A DNA stretch of 35,186 bases from a virus: positions 1 to 35,186 of the IMG/VR virus record IMGVR_UViG_3300033148_005591; one strand, 5' to 3'. The first letter of the stretch is position 1, and each line of letters begins with the position of its first letter. The notes under the pieces were generated by a model. It was not told where the DNA came from and made no database searches. It worked only from the letters and a program-made list of their open reading frames with translations. A program made the position numbers and the translations under genes. Positions 22,069-30,809 of this stretch are shown here, piece after piece.

Positions 22069-22572
22069 TCACGGAATCATCACGATGTCGGCGAGGTTGC
22101 TTGAGGCGGCCTCCATCGCAATGGCGACAACGCGGTCGCTGTCGCTGGACGAGATGGAGAAGTAGGAATCGTTCTGGGCGGTGAGCCCGTCGCAGACACC
22201 TACTTCCGTGGCGCAACTACAGTCCGGCGTCACGGCCCCGTTCGGAACCTCGATCCATACATATTCGACGACCCCGCCGGTAACAGCGGCGGTGAAGACG
22301 CCCGCGAACGACGCGCCCAACTGCTCGGACACCTGGGCGTCGGAGTAGTCGCTGGTCACTTCGTTAGCGGTGGCGCCGATCATGTAATAGGCGGGCTCAC
22401 CCGCGCCGCTCGCTACGGCGCTGGCGTCCACGACACATTTCTTGTACTTGCGCCCATCCGTTGAAGTCACGATCTTCCCGGTCTCGCCCACGTCGGTCGT
22501 CTGACCCGTCACGTCGAGAGCGTCGAGAATCGGAGCATCAAGGGTGTGCATTGCAGAAACAGCGTAAGCCAT
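22069..22572 (-). CDS. Probable head decoration protein (167 aa)
   Basis: The gene follows the capsid gene after a 60-base gap and has the same G-rich ribosome site (GGGGGGATGACAA before ATG). The protein MAYAVSAMHTLDAPILDALD is Ala/Ser/Val-rich and acidic, with a beta-sandwich-like pattern (VVEYVWIEVPNGAVTPDCSC) and a Cys-rich patch (DCSCATEVGVC). Small acidic proteins next to the capsid gene are usually capsid stabilisers. No family was recognised beyond this. Confidence 0.6.
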   Translation of the reverse strand: MAYAVSAMHTLDAPILDALDVTGQTTDVGETGKIVTSTDGRKYKKCVVDASAVASGAGEPAYYMIGATANEVTSDYSDAQVSEQLGASFAGVFTAAVTGGVVEYVWIEVPNGAVTPDCSCATEVGVCDGLTAQNDSYFSISSSDSDRVVAIAMEAASSNLADIVMIP

Positions 22573-22632
22573 TTGTCATCCCCCCTGTGGAACTGTGATG
22601 TGTGAAAAAGGCTACCTCACGTCAGGCGGCCA

Positions 22633-23769
22633 TCAGTCCGGGCAGCCCGGAATGTCATAGCAGGTCCAGTGCGGACGCCGCGCCGTCACCATCGGCGTGG
22701 AGCGGACGCTGACGGCCGCGACCATCGTTTCGTAGTCGTCATGCAGCCGCGGCGGCTCCCAGCCGGACCACTTGAAGTTGTGCTCCTTGCGAATAGCGAT
22801 GGCGAAGCTCGGAATGTGAACCCCGTAGAACGTCTCGGTCCCCGCGGTGGCCCCATAGGGCACGGTAACGGCCGGATCCCACACGACCGGCGCGCCGTTG
22901 AAGGCATGGGCCTGAACGCCCGCGGCGTCGTAACGCCTGGACACGCCGAAATCGCCCTTGCCGCCCTCAATCGCGTCGGCGTACATCATGCGGTCGTAAT
23001 ACTGATGGCCGCCCTGGGTCGTCAGGATCACGTAATCCTGCGGCCCGGTGGACTCGCCGTACGTCATCTGGGTATTGGACCGTTTCAGCATCTTCCGCCG
23101 CAGAAGCAGCGGCCGGTCCATGGCGCCCCCGCCGCCGACGGAACTGACCTGCGTATACCCGTTCTGCCAGTAGCTATTGGTGGCGGAGATGTTCCCGACA
23201 GTCCGCGTCTGCGTGACCGAGATGAGGTTCGGCAGGTCGCTGTAGAGCGCCGTCGGACCCATGGTGCCGTGGTCCGGGCCGGAACTGTTGCCGAGGATGG
23301 CGTAGTTGAAGTCCTGCACCAACTGAGACTGGATGACCAGCATCTTGTGGCGAAGGATGTCAATCGGGCCGCCCTTGTTGTCGTCTACGTCGATCTGAGG
23401 CGCATACGCGACGGCGTTCAACTGGTGCCATGCATACGCATACTCGTCCCCGCCCTCGATCAGTTCCGGGTTGCGCTTGGTCAACCGCCCGGAGTGATAG
23501 GTTGTGGCCGAGTTGTCGAAAATACTTCCGGTAATCTGGTACTTGCCGGAGTCCAGCCGGATCATTCGGCCGGTGGGCCTGGCGTTGTGGAACTGCTCAA
23601 CGTTCTTGAGCGCCTCCACGCCGTAGCCCTCGGCCGCGATGATTCGCGTCCATGGTGTTTTCGTCCAACACGCAAATCGGATCTGCGCCAAGTAGATATC
23701 GGCGCTGGTGAGTCGCTGATAGGTGTCCCGATACGCGCTCGGACTCCCCTCGTAAGTCCCTGTGGGCAT
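22633..23769 (-). CDS. Major capsid protein
   Basis: The 378-residue protein lies directly after the scaffold gene, in the usual order portal - scaffold - capsid. Features fitting an HK97-fold capsid protein: an N-terminal arm, a beta-rich extended-loop region (RLDSGKYQITGSIFDNSATT), helices with IDILRHKMLVIQSQLVQDFN, and a C-terminal strand FAIAIRKEHNFKWSGW. YVILTTQGGHQYYDRMMYAD is like the late axial-domain region of N4-type and related podovirus capsids. Its leader GGGGGGA before ATG 23769 suggests strong translation. Identification rests on position, size and these motifs. Confidence 0.8.
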   Translation of the reverse strand: MPTGTYEGSPSAYRDTYQRLTSADIYLAQIRFACWTKTPWTRIIAAEGYGVEALKNVEQFHNARPTGRMIRLDSGKYQITGSIFDNSATTYHSGRLTKRNPELIEGGDEYAYAWHQLNAVAYAPQIDVDDNKGGPIDILRHKMLVIQSQLVQDFNYAILGNSSGPDHGTMGPTALYSDLPNLISVTQTRTVGNISATNSYWQNGYTQVSSVGGGGAMDRPLLLRRKMLKRSNTQMTYGESTGPQDYVILTTQGGHQYYDRMMYADAIEGGKGDFGVSRRYDAAGVQAHAFNGAPVVWDPAVTVPYGATAGTETFYGVHIPSFAIAIRKEHNFKWSGWEPPRLHDDYETMVAAVSVRSTPMVTARRPHWTCYDIPGCPD

Positions 23770-23790
23770 GATTCCCCCCTTGTTGGTAGG

Positions 23791-24603
23791 CTATTTCGAA
23801 TTAATAAGCGAACCCCCGCCGTCGGCGACCTCTTGAGTCATAAGCTTTATGAACTCCGCCTCCGAGGCGCCGACGCCCACCTGTACCGAGCCCTCCGGCT
23901 CGCCGCCCGAGGCCCGCTTGGACGCGGCGATTGCCGCGGCCTTTCGGCGCGCGGAGTCGTCTGCGTCCCTTGCGGCCGGAGGCGGCGGCGCGCTGGCCTG
24001 GCGTCGTAACATGACCAGTTCAAGCGCCAGTTTGGGCGACTTGGTTTCGCCGCTGCCCATGATCCTGGCGGCTGCGCGGATATCCTCGCGCGTAGCGCCA
24101 CGAACTTCCGGCAGAGCGTCCTCCAAGTGCGTAGGCAACGCCAATTCATCCAACCGCTCATTGTGGCGGTCGAGCACTGTTCCCACCGTATCGACGAAAG
24201 ACCTGTGGCTGTCACGTATATCGCGGAACATCCTGGCCGCCGCAGTGGTGTCGCCCTCCTGCAACAGGTTCAATGCTCTGTCGATATTCTCATCGTCATA
24301 GGCTCCGAACTGCGCCAACTGGGGTGACGGAGGCGTCGGCTCTTCGGTCGCGTCCTTCACGGATGCTTGCGAGGCCCTGGCCGTCGTCAGTTCCCGCGTC
24401 AGCAGCAATTCGCGCGTCTCAGGCGGTACGTCTTTCCCGGCCAGTTCCGGGAACACATCAAAGAACGGGTCGGGCGTGGTATCGTGGGGTTCGGGCGCCT
24501 CCGGGGCTTCCGGTTCGCCCGTGTCCGCCGGTTCCGGTTCCGGTTGCGTCTCGTCCGCATCCGGGGTTTCCGGGGCTTCTTCTATACTGTCCGGATCAGG
24601 CAT
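23791..24603 (-). CDS. Scaffolding protein
   Basis: ATG 24603 (MPDPDSIEEAPETPDADETQ) is chosen because AGGGAG lies seven bases ahead; a longer frame lacks a good site. The first 75 residues are an acidic Pro/Glu low-complexity tail, the middle is helical (DDENIDRALNLLQEGDTTAA, FVDTVGTVLDRHNERLDELA), and the C-terminal third is basic (ARRKAAAIAASKRASGG), a usual capsid-binding feature of scaffolds. The gene overlaps the upstream small gene by eight bases and precedes the capsid gene. No protease triad was seen. Confidence 0.75.
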   Translation of the reverse strand: MPDPDSIEEAPETPDADETQPEPEPADTGEPEAPEAPEPHDTTPDPFFDVFPELAGKDVPPETRELLLTRELTTARASQASVKDATEEPTPPSPQLAQFGAYDDENIDRALNLLQEGDTTAAARMFRDIRDSHRSFVDTVGTVLDRHNERLDELALPTHLEDALPEVRGATREDIRAAARIMGSGETKSPKLALELVMLRRQASAPPPPAARDADDSARRKAAAIAASKRASGGEPEGSVQVGVGASEAEFIKLMTQEVADGGGSLINSK

Positions 24604-24835
24604 TCGTGTCTCCCTGTGGTTTCGTGTCGAGAATCCAATGCCCCAGCCCCTCCATGTGGGCATAGAGCCGTGGACCGTCATCTCCAAGCCGCATATTCAC
24701 GTCGCACTGCGCAGTGACATGGCCCGCAATAGAGCGCGCCATTTCCTCGGGATGCTCACGCATCCACCGGCAGGCTTCTTCGCTGGGGGTCTCTTCGTCT
24801 GTATGGCCGGGCCAACCGAGCGCTGGGCTAGACAT
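24596..24835 (-). CDS. Small hypothetical protein (79 aa)
   Basis: ATG 24835 has AGGAG nine bases ahead. The product MSSPALGWPGHTDEETPSEE is acidic at the start and then helical (ACRWMREHPEEMARSIAGHV). No metal motif, membrane helix or known family was seen. It lies between the zinc-ribbon gene and the scaffold in the packed head operon. Confidence 0.55.
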   Translation of the reverse strand: MSSPALGWPGHTDEETPSEEACRWMREHPEEMARSIAGHVTAQCDVNMRLGDDGPRLYAHMEGLGHWILDTKPQGDTNA

Positions 24836-24845
24836 CCGCGTCTCC

Positions 24846-25271
24846 TTACCGAATCTGCTCGTGCCACTTCCGACGGCGGTGCGTCTTGCTGACGCCGGGG
24901 ATGCTGTGGGACTTCTTCGGGTTGGGATGGTCGCCGGTGACGCCCAAGTCCTGAGCCTCCGAGACGGTCACGCGCTTCAGGCCCGCGGCCGTGTAGTAGT
25001 CTTTGCGGTCCCGCTTGCTGGTGAATTCGCGCCCCGCCGCCCAGTCCATCCTTGCGGCTCCGTGGATCTCGTCCGACTGGATCATGGGCATCGGATAATC
25101 AGAGTGCGGGAACACCGGCGCCGGCCGCGTATCGGCCCTTGACTGGCCGCATATGGTCGCCCGCTCTTGTTTTGTCGGGAGTTCGGATTCGGGGACCAAG
25201 GGAATCGCACAATGAGGACAGGTCCCCCGCGTACCCGAGGGATACCAGCACTGAGGACACTCGTATTTCAT
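24846..25271 (-). CDS. FmdB-like zinc-ribbon phage protein
   Basis: The N-terminus MKYECPQCWYPSGTRGTCPH has CPxC and CPHC pairs about 13 residues apart, a zinc ribbon like that of small FmdB-type proteins found between portal and scaffold genes in many podoviruses. The rest includes the phage-type stretch MPMIQSDEIHGAARMDWAAG, GREFTSKRDRKDYYTAAGLK and a basic tail. The start overlaps the upstream stop by four bases. Function is unknown. Confidence 0.65.
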   Translation of the reverse strand: MKYECPQCWYPSGTRGTCPHCAIPLVPESELPTKQERATICGQSRADTRPAPVFPHSDYPMPMIQSDEIHGAARMDWAAGREFTSKRDRKDYYTAAGLKRVTVSEAQDLGVTGDHPNPKKSHSIPGVSKTHRRRKWHEQIR

Positions 25272-25840
25272 GCCGCCTCCTCATCCGCCGGCAGGGCGAA
25301 GGGGTCGGCGCTGAGCTTCGTTTGGGCCACACGCGACAGCGGCTCGACTGACTGGCCCACGAGCCCGGAGGAGCGCAATGGGCAGTCCTCGATTTCGGGG
25401 CTGGGGCCGGTCCCCACACGCCCGTCGAGCGAGGTGATCGCCTCGCAATACACCTGATGAACCTGCTGGGCGGGATCTTCGGAGACCTTCATCGCCGTGC
25501 CGCCTCGGACCCGAACGAGTGTCCCGACACGACGCTCACACCAGACCTCTTTCCAGCACCGCCAGTCAACGTCGGTGTCCTCGTCCAAGCCCGCGAGCGC
25601 CTGCCGCATGTTGGCGCCCCTCGCGGCGGCCTTCCTGGAAACGAACCCCTCAATCTCGACGGCGGGGATGGTGGCGCGAACGGTTACGCAGGGCAACTCC
25701 TCCAATCGGGGCGCTCCCTGCGTCTCCACGCCGCCCTTGATCATCTTCTCCCATGTGCCCGTGTCTTCAACCGTCACAATGCGCTTGCACGGGTTGGCAA
25801 TCATGTACGTGGCGCCCTTGACGACTTCGCTGAGCCTCAT
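25268..25840 (-). CDS. Hypothetical protein in the head operon (190 aa)
   Basis: ATG 25840 has the AGGGAGACACAT leader shared by three other genes. The protein MRLSEVVKGATYMIANPCKR has beta-strand-rich character, with RRVGTLVRVRGGTAMKVSED, QQVHQVYCEAITSLDGRVGT and an Asp/Ala tail. No signal peptide, membrane helix or active site was recognised. Its place between portal and scaffold suggests a head-associated or assembly role only by position. Confidence 0.55.
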   Translation of the reverse strand: MRLSEVVKGATYMIANPCKRIVTVEDTGTWEKMIKGGVETQGAPRLEELPCVTVRATIPAVEIEGFVSRKAAARGANMRQALAGLDEDTDVDWRCWKEVWCERRVGTLVRVRGGTAMKVSEDPAQQVHQVYCEAITSLDGRVGTGPSPEIEDCPLRSSGLVGQSVEPLSRVAQTKLSADPFALPADEEAA

Positions 25841-25850
25841 ATGTGTCTCC

Positions 25851-26096
25851 CTATTGTGGCTTGCCGCACAATACGCAATGGCCGTCGCGGTAGCTGTGAT
25901 CCGGGCATAGCCGCTGTACCATTCGCGTATTCCTCGGCGTCTGTGTCTTCAACCAGCCGCAATCCGCTTTCAAATAGCGGATTCGGTCGCGAAGTATCCT
26001 GAGTTCGCGCTCATGGCGGCAGATGGACCGGTGGAGAATCAAAAGCCAGCCGACCAGGAGGCCTGCACAGGCGGCGTACGCGCCGAGGACCAACAT
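25851..26096 (-). CDS. Small membrane protein with C-terminal Cys/His cluster
   Basis: The 81-residue protein opens with a transmembrane helix (LVLGAYAACAGLLVGWLLIL), has a basic helical middle (RHERELRILRDRIRYLKADC), and ends with CPDHSYRDGHCVLCGKPQ, a likely zinc-binding knuckle. ATG 26096 has the AGGGAGACACAC leader. No family was recognised; a membrane-anchored zinc protein in a head operon is unusual. Confidence 0.6.
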   Translation of the reverse strand: MLVLGAYAACAGLLVGWLLILHRSICRHERELRILRDRIRYLKADCGWLKTQTPRNTRMVQRLCPDHSYRDGHCVLCGKPQ

Positions 26097-26106
26097 GTGT
26101 GTCTCC

Positions 26107-26370
26107 CTAACCGGTGGATCGCGTAAGCGGGATCATGGCCGAATAGTCTTTGGCCTCGGAAGGCCACCTATGCCCGCGCATTTGATGATCCGGCGCGCAG
26201 TTCGGGCAATACTCGTACCACGCGCACAGGCATGCGGGCCCGGGCGAGTGCGCTGGCAATTGCCGCAACTCCTCATCGAAGCGGCAACAGGATTTGCGAA
26301 GGGCCGCGCGAAAGTCGCGTGATATGCACATAGCGACCAAGTCGGCCGATTCACTCGAGGTTGGCGTCAC
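26107..26370 (-). CDS. Small Cys/His-rich protein, translation coupled to portal
   Basis: GTG 26370 overlaps the portal stop as GTGA, which supports this start. The 87-residue product has CCRFDEELRQL and CLCAWYEYCPNCAPDH, enough cysteines for a zinc site. Its function is unknown. Confidence 0.55.
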   Translation of the reverse strand: MTPTSSESADLVAMCISRDFRAALRKSCCRFDEELRQLPAHSPGPACLCAWYEYCPNCAPDHQMRGHRWPSEAKDYSAMIPLTRSTG

Positions 26371-28289
26371 GATATTGCGCCTGCCTGCACTGGGGTCTGC
26401 GCCCCGCCCTGGTACGCGGAAATCGGTATGGTTTGCGGCATGGACCCCTGTTCGCCTTCTACAACCGGCGTCGGCGTCTCGGGCATCCTGAACCGCTCCG
26501 GCCGGCGAACGCCGCCGCGGCGCATCGCGTACTCAACGGCCTCTATCACGTCGAGCGGATAGGCCATCTTGGTGGCGAACTCGAAGGCCTCGCGAACAAT
26601 CTGATACTCGATCGCGCGGGCTTCATCCGACTCCCCGCGCAGGTCAACGTACATGTCGATATCCTCGGGAATGTCCGAGGGGTCGAGCGCCAGGTATTCC
26701 GGGCCGACTTCAGTCACCACGCGAAGGGCGATGTTCTGTGTGGCGAACATCTTGTACAGGCGGATGAAGTTCCGGGCGATGTGGGCAAGCGCCTTGCCCA
26801 TGATCTCCTGGTTGCGCTTGGTCCGCCGGTCGGACTGGGCGGCGCGGCGGAGGCTCTCCGAAGCGGTGATCGCGTGAGTGTGATCCTCTCCCGTGTCCTG
26901 AGGGTCGCCGCCCGTAATCTTGCGGAGCTTGTTCATCTCCCGCTCGTGCTGCTCTAACACCGGGGTGGGCAGCGGCGGGGGCTTGTACTCCTTCATCCCA
27001 AGCGCGGCCTCTGGCGAGGCCTCGACAAAACGCTGATTGGGGTCGTTCAGGCCCGCTTTGAGGCTGTCGGCCGTACCCTTGGGCGCGACCTGCTTATAGT
27101 TGCTGTGCTCGAACACGTGCCGGTCGATGGCGTAATCGATGTCGGCCAGTCGCTCCAGAATCGGCACACACAGCGCCGCCGTGGCCGCGCCGTGCATGTG
27201 CGAGCGTCCGCTCTTGTACGGGCGGGTCACCACGGGGATGTAGATGTCAACCTCCCCCCATTCCCACGGCCCCTTATAGAGCGGCAACCCATCTTCGCGG
27301 CCGTTCACCGGGATGACGTACAACTGGCCGGTGTCGATCTCGTGAAACTCCCACACCTGAACGGTCATGTCTTCCCAGGACGGATGCTTCTCTTCGGGCT
27401 TGATCTCGATGGGCAGGTTGGCGGTGTTCAGGTTCCTGTACTTCAGGTCGAACAGGGTCTTCAGCTTGACCGACCGTAGCTCCGCTTCCCATGTCCTGCG
27501 GTCCCACGGCACGTCGGGGTCGTAAACGAACCGATCCGGGCTGATCGTCTCGACAACCGGCCACTCATGGGTGACCGCGACCCGTTCTGCCGCGTGCGCC
27601 CGCATGTGGAGGTCCAGATATTGCCAATCGGGGTGATCGGGGGGCAGCGACTCCATGTAGTTGGCGTGAATCGGGAGGTGGACCTCGTGATTGTCGGAGT
27701 CGGCAATCCGGGCGCCCGCGATGCTGTCGTTCTCGGTCTGGGCCTTGGCGGCCTCTTGGGCGATCTGGTCGTCATCCGTCACTCGCGAGGGCTCGCGCGG
27801 CTCGAGCGTGGTGCGCCACGTCGTTTTGAGCACCGCCATGCCCCAGCGGGCGTCATCCCACATGGCGTCTTGGGCAGCGGACAGTACCTGGCAGCGAGGC
27901 GCCGAAAACGTGTAGGACACAAGGGCCCGGACCGTGTCGGCGAAGCCCATAACCTGCTCGTTGCGGTCCTCAATCGACGGCGCCGGAAGGCCCGGCAGCG
28001 CCCGGCCGATAGCGTCCTCCATGATCGGGAGAAGGTAGGGCATGTAGCGGAACTCGATCTTGCCCCGCTTGTCGCGATGACGGTACTCGATCCGGGGGGC
28101 GAGATACTGCTCGATCTCCGCGGCGTCCGCCTTCCGCCTCTCGATGCTGAGCAGCCTGGACGCCCGCTGTATCCGGCGATTGCACCGGCGCACCAACGCC
28201 AGGTCGGCGGCCGGACTGATGTCCCGCTCGGTGTAGTCCAGATAGGCCTGGCGGTCGGTTCCCTTGTATTGCTGATCGGCTTCCGGCAT
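26367..28289 (-). CDS. Portal protein
   Basis: The 640-residue protein is encoded after the large terminase and one small gene, and ahead of scaffold and capsid. It has portal-like features of short-tailed phages: a long helical and charged N-region (LALVRRCNRRIQRASRLLSI), an RGKIEFRYMPYLLPIMEDAI segment, wing-domain strands, and the stem/crown helices (LEQHEREMNKLRKITGGDPQ, then DTGEDHTHAITASESLRRAA) where dozens of portals have a helix rich in Arg and Gln. The C-terminus is Pro/Gln-rich and flexible. Its size, 600-700 residues, fits podovirus portals. The ATG shares a base with the upstream stop. Confidence 0.85.
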   Translation of the reverse strand: MPEADQQYKGTDRQAYLDYTERDISPAADLALVRRCNRRIQRASRLLSIERRKADAAEIEQYLAPRIEYRHRDKRGKIEFRYMPYLLPIMEDAIGRALPGLPAPSIEDRNEQVMGFADTVRALVSYTFSAPRCQVLSAAQDAMWDDARWGMAVLKTTWRTTLEPREPSRVTDDDQIAQEAAKAQTENDSIAGARIADSDNHEVHLPIHANYMESLPPDHPDWQYLDLHMRAHAAERVAVTHEWPVVETISPDRFVYDPDVPWDRRTWEAELRSVKLKTLFDLKYRNLNTANLPIEIKPEEKHPSWEDMTVQVWEFHEIDTGQLYVIPVNGREDGLPLYKGPWEWGEVDIYIPVVTRPYKSGRSHMHGAATAALCVPILERLADIDYAIDRHVFEHSNYKQVAPKGTADSLKAGLNDPNQRFVEASPEAALGMKEYKPPPLPTPVLEQHEREMNKLRKITGGDPQDTGEDHTHAITASESLRRAAQSDRRTKRNQEIMGKALAHIARNFIRLYKMFATQNIALRVVTEVGPEYLALDPSDIPEDIDMYVDLRGESDEARAIEYQIVREAFEFATKMAYPLDVIEAVEYAMRRGGVRRPERFRMPETPTPVVEGEQGSMPQTIPISAYQGGAQTPVQAGAIS

Positions 28290-28687
28290 TACTGATCTAT
28301 CCCCTCAAACATCGCGCTGCAGACGGAATAGCGGCCTTGTAGATTCGTGGCAGTGCGATCCAGATCCTTCGGATCTATCCCGTCAAAGGCGAGTATGATC
28401 TGTCGTATCCAACCATCACGTCGCTGCGGCGGCAGACATGCAAAGCCCTCCAGTATCTCCTTCCACTCGTTGCAGCAGCGGTCTGGCTCAGGTTGGTCCT
28501 GCGCTCTGATCCGAAAGTGTCGGCAAATGCCGGTAGGGGTCGCGTCGCCGCCATCCGTTAGGCGCTCGCTGTTCGTCTCGGGCCAGATGCACGTCATGCA
28601 CTCGTCAACACCCCAGCGATGCGCGCAGTGCGCACAACATGGCAGCGTGGGGCGATCCCGGTAGCCCGGCGGCGGGTTGTGTATCAT
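28289..28687 (-). CDS. Cys-rich protein between terminase and portal
   Basis: The 132-residue protein begins MIHNPPPGYRDRPTLPCCAH and has several Cys/His groups (CCAHCAHRWGVDECMTCIWP, CRHF, CCNEW) consistent with one or two zinc sites, then a helical second half (GWIRQIILAFDGIDPKDLDR). Its start overlaps the terminase stop and its stop overlaps the portal ATG, so it is firmly in the packaging operon. No family was recognised. Confidence 0.6.
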   Translation of the reverse strand: MIHNPPPGYRDRPTLPCCAHCAHRWGVDECMTCIWPETNSERLTDGGDATPTGICRHFRIRAQDQPEPDRCCNEWKEILEGFACLPPQRRDGWIRQIILAFDGIDPKDLDRTATNLQGRYSVCSAMFEGIDQ

Positions 28688-30429
28688 TCATCCTCCAGCA
28701 TCGCCTGCACACGCTGATGCAGCGGCGTCGGCACGAACACCTGCTGTTCCGGCTCAACGTACAGATCCGTCTTGGGCCGCTCCCGGTGCGCGACCATCGC
28801 CGTTATCAACCGGCTCATCCAGGCGTCGTCGTGCATGCCCTCGGGGGCGCCGATGGAGTTGTCGTCGCGCCGAATGATGGTCGCCATCTGGTCAACGGCT
28901 ACCGGGTCGGCCCAGTCAAACGCTTCCAGGAGCGTTTGATGCTCCGCGAACGCGATCATCTGACCCTTGGTCTGGTGGTCGGTCTGCCATCCGTAGTCTT
29001 CCGGCCGGTAGCCCCTCAGTTTCGTGTCGGACGAGCGAATCCAGAGGTTGGGGTAACGCCAATTCGCCACGGTGCCGAGCAGTGTGGCGATTACGCCATC
29101 CGCCGCCGCTCCGGCCTGGGCGTTGCGCTCGGGCGCGAGTACGGCGGTTTCGTAGAAGTGCCCGAGCGCGGCCAACTTCCATGCCCATTCGTGCATCGCA
29201 CACTGCGTCCGAATCCAGGCCACTACCCGGCCGGTGTCGAGGCATTCGCAGTGCGCGTAATCCCAATCGGCGTCCCGGGTCCTGCCCCACATGCAGTCGG
29301 CGCCGATGACGTAGTGGTACCGGTCATCCGGCCATTCGAGGATGAACAGTTCGCCATCCGTGCTGTTGGGATGCCGCGCCGCCTGTGACGGCGCCGCGTT
29401 GGTCCCGAACAGATTCCCACGCCAGACCGGCTCCCTGACCGTTGACCGGGCGATCCTGACGGCCTCGGCGCTGTGGATCGTCGCGCCGGGCGACATAAAC
29501 GCCTCATCCTCGGTCGAGGGGTATTCTGCTCGAAACTCGTCCTCATTCCCGCAGTACGGCGGCTGCCGGAGGCTGTTGCGATACCATGCTATCTGAGCAT
29601 GGCTCAGATCGATGCCGTGCCGCCTGGCCTCCTGGACGGTCTCCTGCTCATACGGGCTCAGGCCGAGCACGTCACCGGCCAGATCCGGCCGGCGGTAGCT
29701 GGGGACCAAATACCATGGCAGGAACACATTTACATACTCGTCGTCGCCCTCGTGGCCCGAGAGCCATTTACGATTCCACCAGTCGCCCACCATGACGCCG
29801 GTGGACTCGTATACGTCCACCGTACCCAGCCGATCATCGCCCGTCGGCATGGCCGGCTGCAACGGGATCAGCACCTCATCGGGGTCCTTGGAGATCGGGG
29901 GCTTGTCCCACCGTCCCACCTCGCTCTGGTGCTGGAAGTGCACGGTGTCGCCCATCCCCGGGAATCCGCCCTGGGCCGACCCGATTCTGTAGCGGCTGCC
30001 ATTCGCGAACGCCAGCTCATTGCCGCGCTCGGCCTGCTGCGCGGGGCGCAGACACTTGGGCGTCTCGCTGATGTTCCGCCGCAACTTGTGCAGCCATTCT
30101 GCCGGCAACTCCAGCTGGTGGGCGATGCTCATGGCCGCCACAGGTCCACGGGACAGGACGTAGAGCAGAGCCCTGCGTGTCCAGTAAGTACTCATGCCCA
30201 CCTGTCTACACTTGAGCACGTTCATCCGGACGAACCCACGGTCGTCCATCTGCCGCCGGTACTCAGCCTCTACGATCTGCTGGGCAGGCGTGAGGGCGAA
30301 CGGCTGGTAGGCTCCGGATTTGGTCTCAATCGACCAAAACGTCGGGGCGAAATTGCCAAACTGGAGGAACTCGGCGGCCTGCTCGGGCGTCAGGGAGGCA
30401 ACGTAGGCCAGGATTTCGGATTCATTCAC
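28684..30429 (-). CDS. terL: Large terminase subunit (TerL)
   Basis: The packaging motor ATPase and nuclease. Residues 73-81 (KCRQVGMST) form a variant Walker A, and the Walker B region at 162-171 (VHFQHQSEV) keeps the catalytic Glu after Ser, as in many TerL proteins with SEvA-type motifs. EYPSTEDEAF (about 302-311) is the typical linker motif before the nuclease domain. The RNase-H-like nuclease starts at VIGADC with Asp378, followed by WDYAHCECLD. The 581-residue length is normal. It follows the small-terminase-like gene by 28 bases. Together with the portal it defines the packaging module. Confidence 0.92.
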   Translation of the reverse strand: MNESEILAYVASLTPEQAAEFLQFGNFAPTFWSIETKSGAYQPFALTPAQQIVEAEYRRQMDDRGFVRMNVLKCRQVGMSTYWTRRALLYVLSRGPVAAMSIAHQLELPAEWLHKLRRNISETPKCLRPAQQAERGNELAFANGSRYRIGSAQGGFPGMGDTVHFQHQSEVGRWDKPPISKDPDEVLIPLQPAMPTGDDRLGTVDVYESTGVMVGDWWNRKWLSGHEGDDEYVNVFLPWYLVPSYRRPDLAGDVLGLSPYEQETVQEARRHGIDLSHAQIAWYRNSLRQPPYCGNEDEFRAEYPSTEDEAFMSPGATIHSAEAVRIARSTVREPVWRGNLFGTNAAPSQAARHPNSTDGELFILEWPDDRYHYVIGADCMWGRTRDADWDYAHCECLDTGRVVAWIRTQCAMHEWAWKLAALGHFYETAVLAPERNAQAGAAADGVIATLLGTVANWRYPNLWIRSSDTKLRGYRPEDYGWQTDHQTKGQMIAFAEHQTLLEAFDWADPVAVDQMATIIRRDDNSIGAPEGMHDDAWMSRLITAMVAHRERPKTDLYVEPEQQVFVPTPLHQRVQAMLEDE

Positions 30430-30457
30430 AGCTGCAATCGCCCGTGTTAGGGGCGTG

Positions 30458-30793
30458 TCAGGTGGTCTCGCCCGCCCTAGCCTGCAACGCCGCCATGACT
30501 ACGCCGAATCCCTCGCCTCCTACGTCAAGATTCCGCGGAATGATCTGTTTTAGCAAATCCGTAAACGCCTTGTCGCCCAGCGTGGCGAGATACCCCCCCT
30601 CGACACCCTCTGCCTCGCAATTCTCGTTCCGCCGATCGAGCTCTGCGAGTATAGCCGTGACCACGTTTTCGCGCAGGAGGGTCGCGCGATTGCGAGACCC
30701 GCGCGGGCGCCCACGGTTACCGCTCGCGAATGGCCGCCCCCGCGTTGTCCCCCGCGTTGTCCCCCGCGTTGTCCCGTGTTCTTTACCCATCAT
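30458..30793 (-). CDS. Small terminase-like / DUF5681-like protein
   Basis: The 111-residue protein has a triplicated GTTR at the start, then GRPFASGNRGRPRGSRNRAT, the basic GR.F..GN.GRP.GS.N motif of DUF5681-like phage proteins that often sit in front of TerL. A helical region follows (LRENVVTAILAELDRRNENC), and a dimerising-type helix (LGDKAFTDLLKQIIPRNLDV). A DNA-binding small terminase role is likely from position but is not shown. Two ATGs are adjacent (30793 and 30790); no Shine-Dalgarno precedes them and the leader is A/T-rich. Confidence 0.65.
   Translation of the reverse strand: MMGKEHGTTRGTTRGTTRGRPFASGNRGRPRGSRNRATLLRENVVTAILAELDRRNENCEAEGVEGGYLATLGDKAFTDLLKQIIPRNLDVGGEGFGVVMAALQARAGETT
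30739..30775. repeat. 12-bp tandem repeat encoding GTTR units
   Basis: Three copies of a 12-base unit (cccgcgttgtcc) near the 5' end of the small-terminase-like gene encode the GTTR repeats of the N-terminal tail. The unit keeps the frame. Confidence 0.85.
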
Positions 30794-30809
30794 AAATTTT
30801 TATTTTTAG

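Noticed and set aside
22573-22632. Terminator after the capsid gene
   Set aside because: A T5 run is present on the minus strand, but only a weak three-base stem could be drawn before it; not enough to call.
22669-24009. Long plus-strand open frame over the capsid and scaffold genes
   Set aside because: Antisense shadow of two genes that fit the packaging module in order and size.
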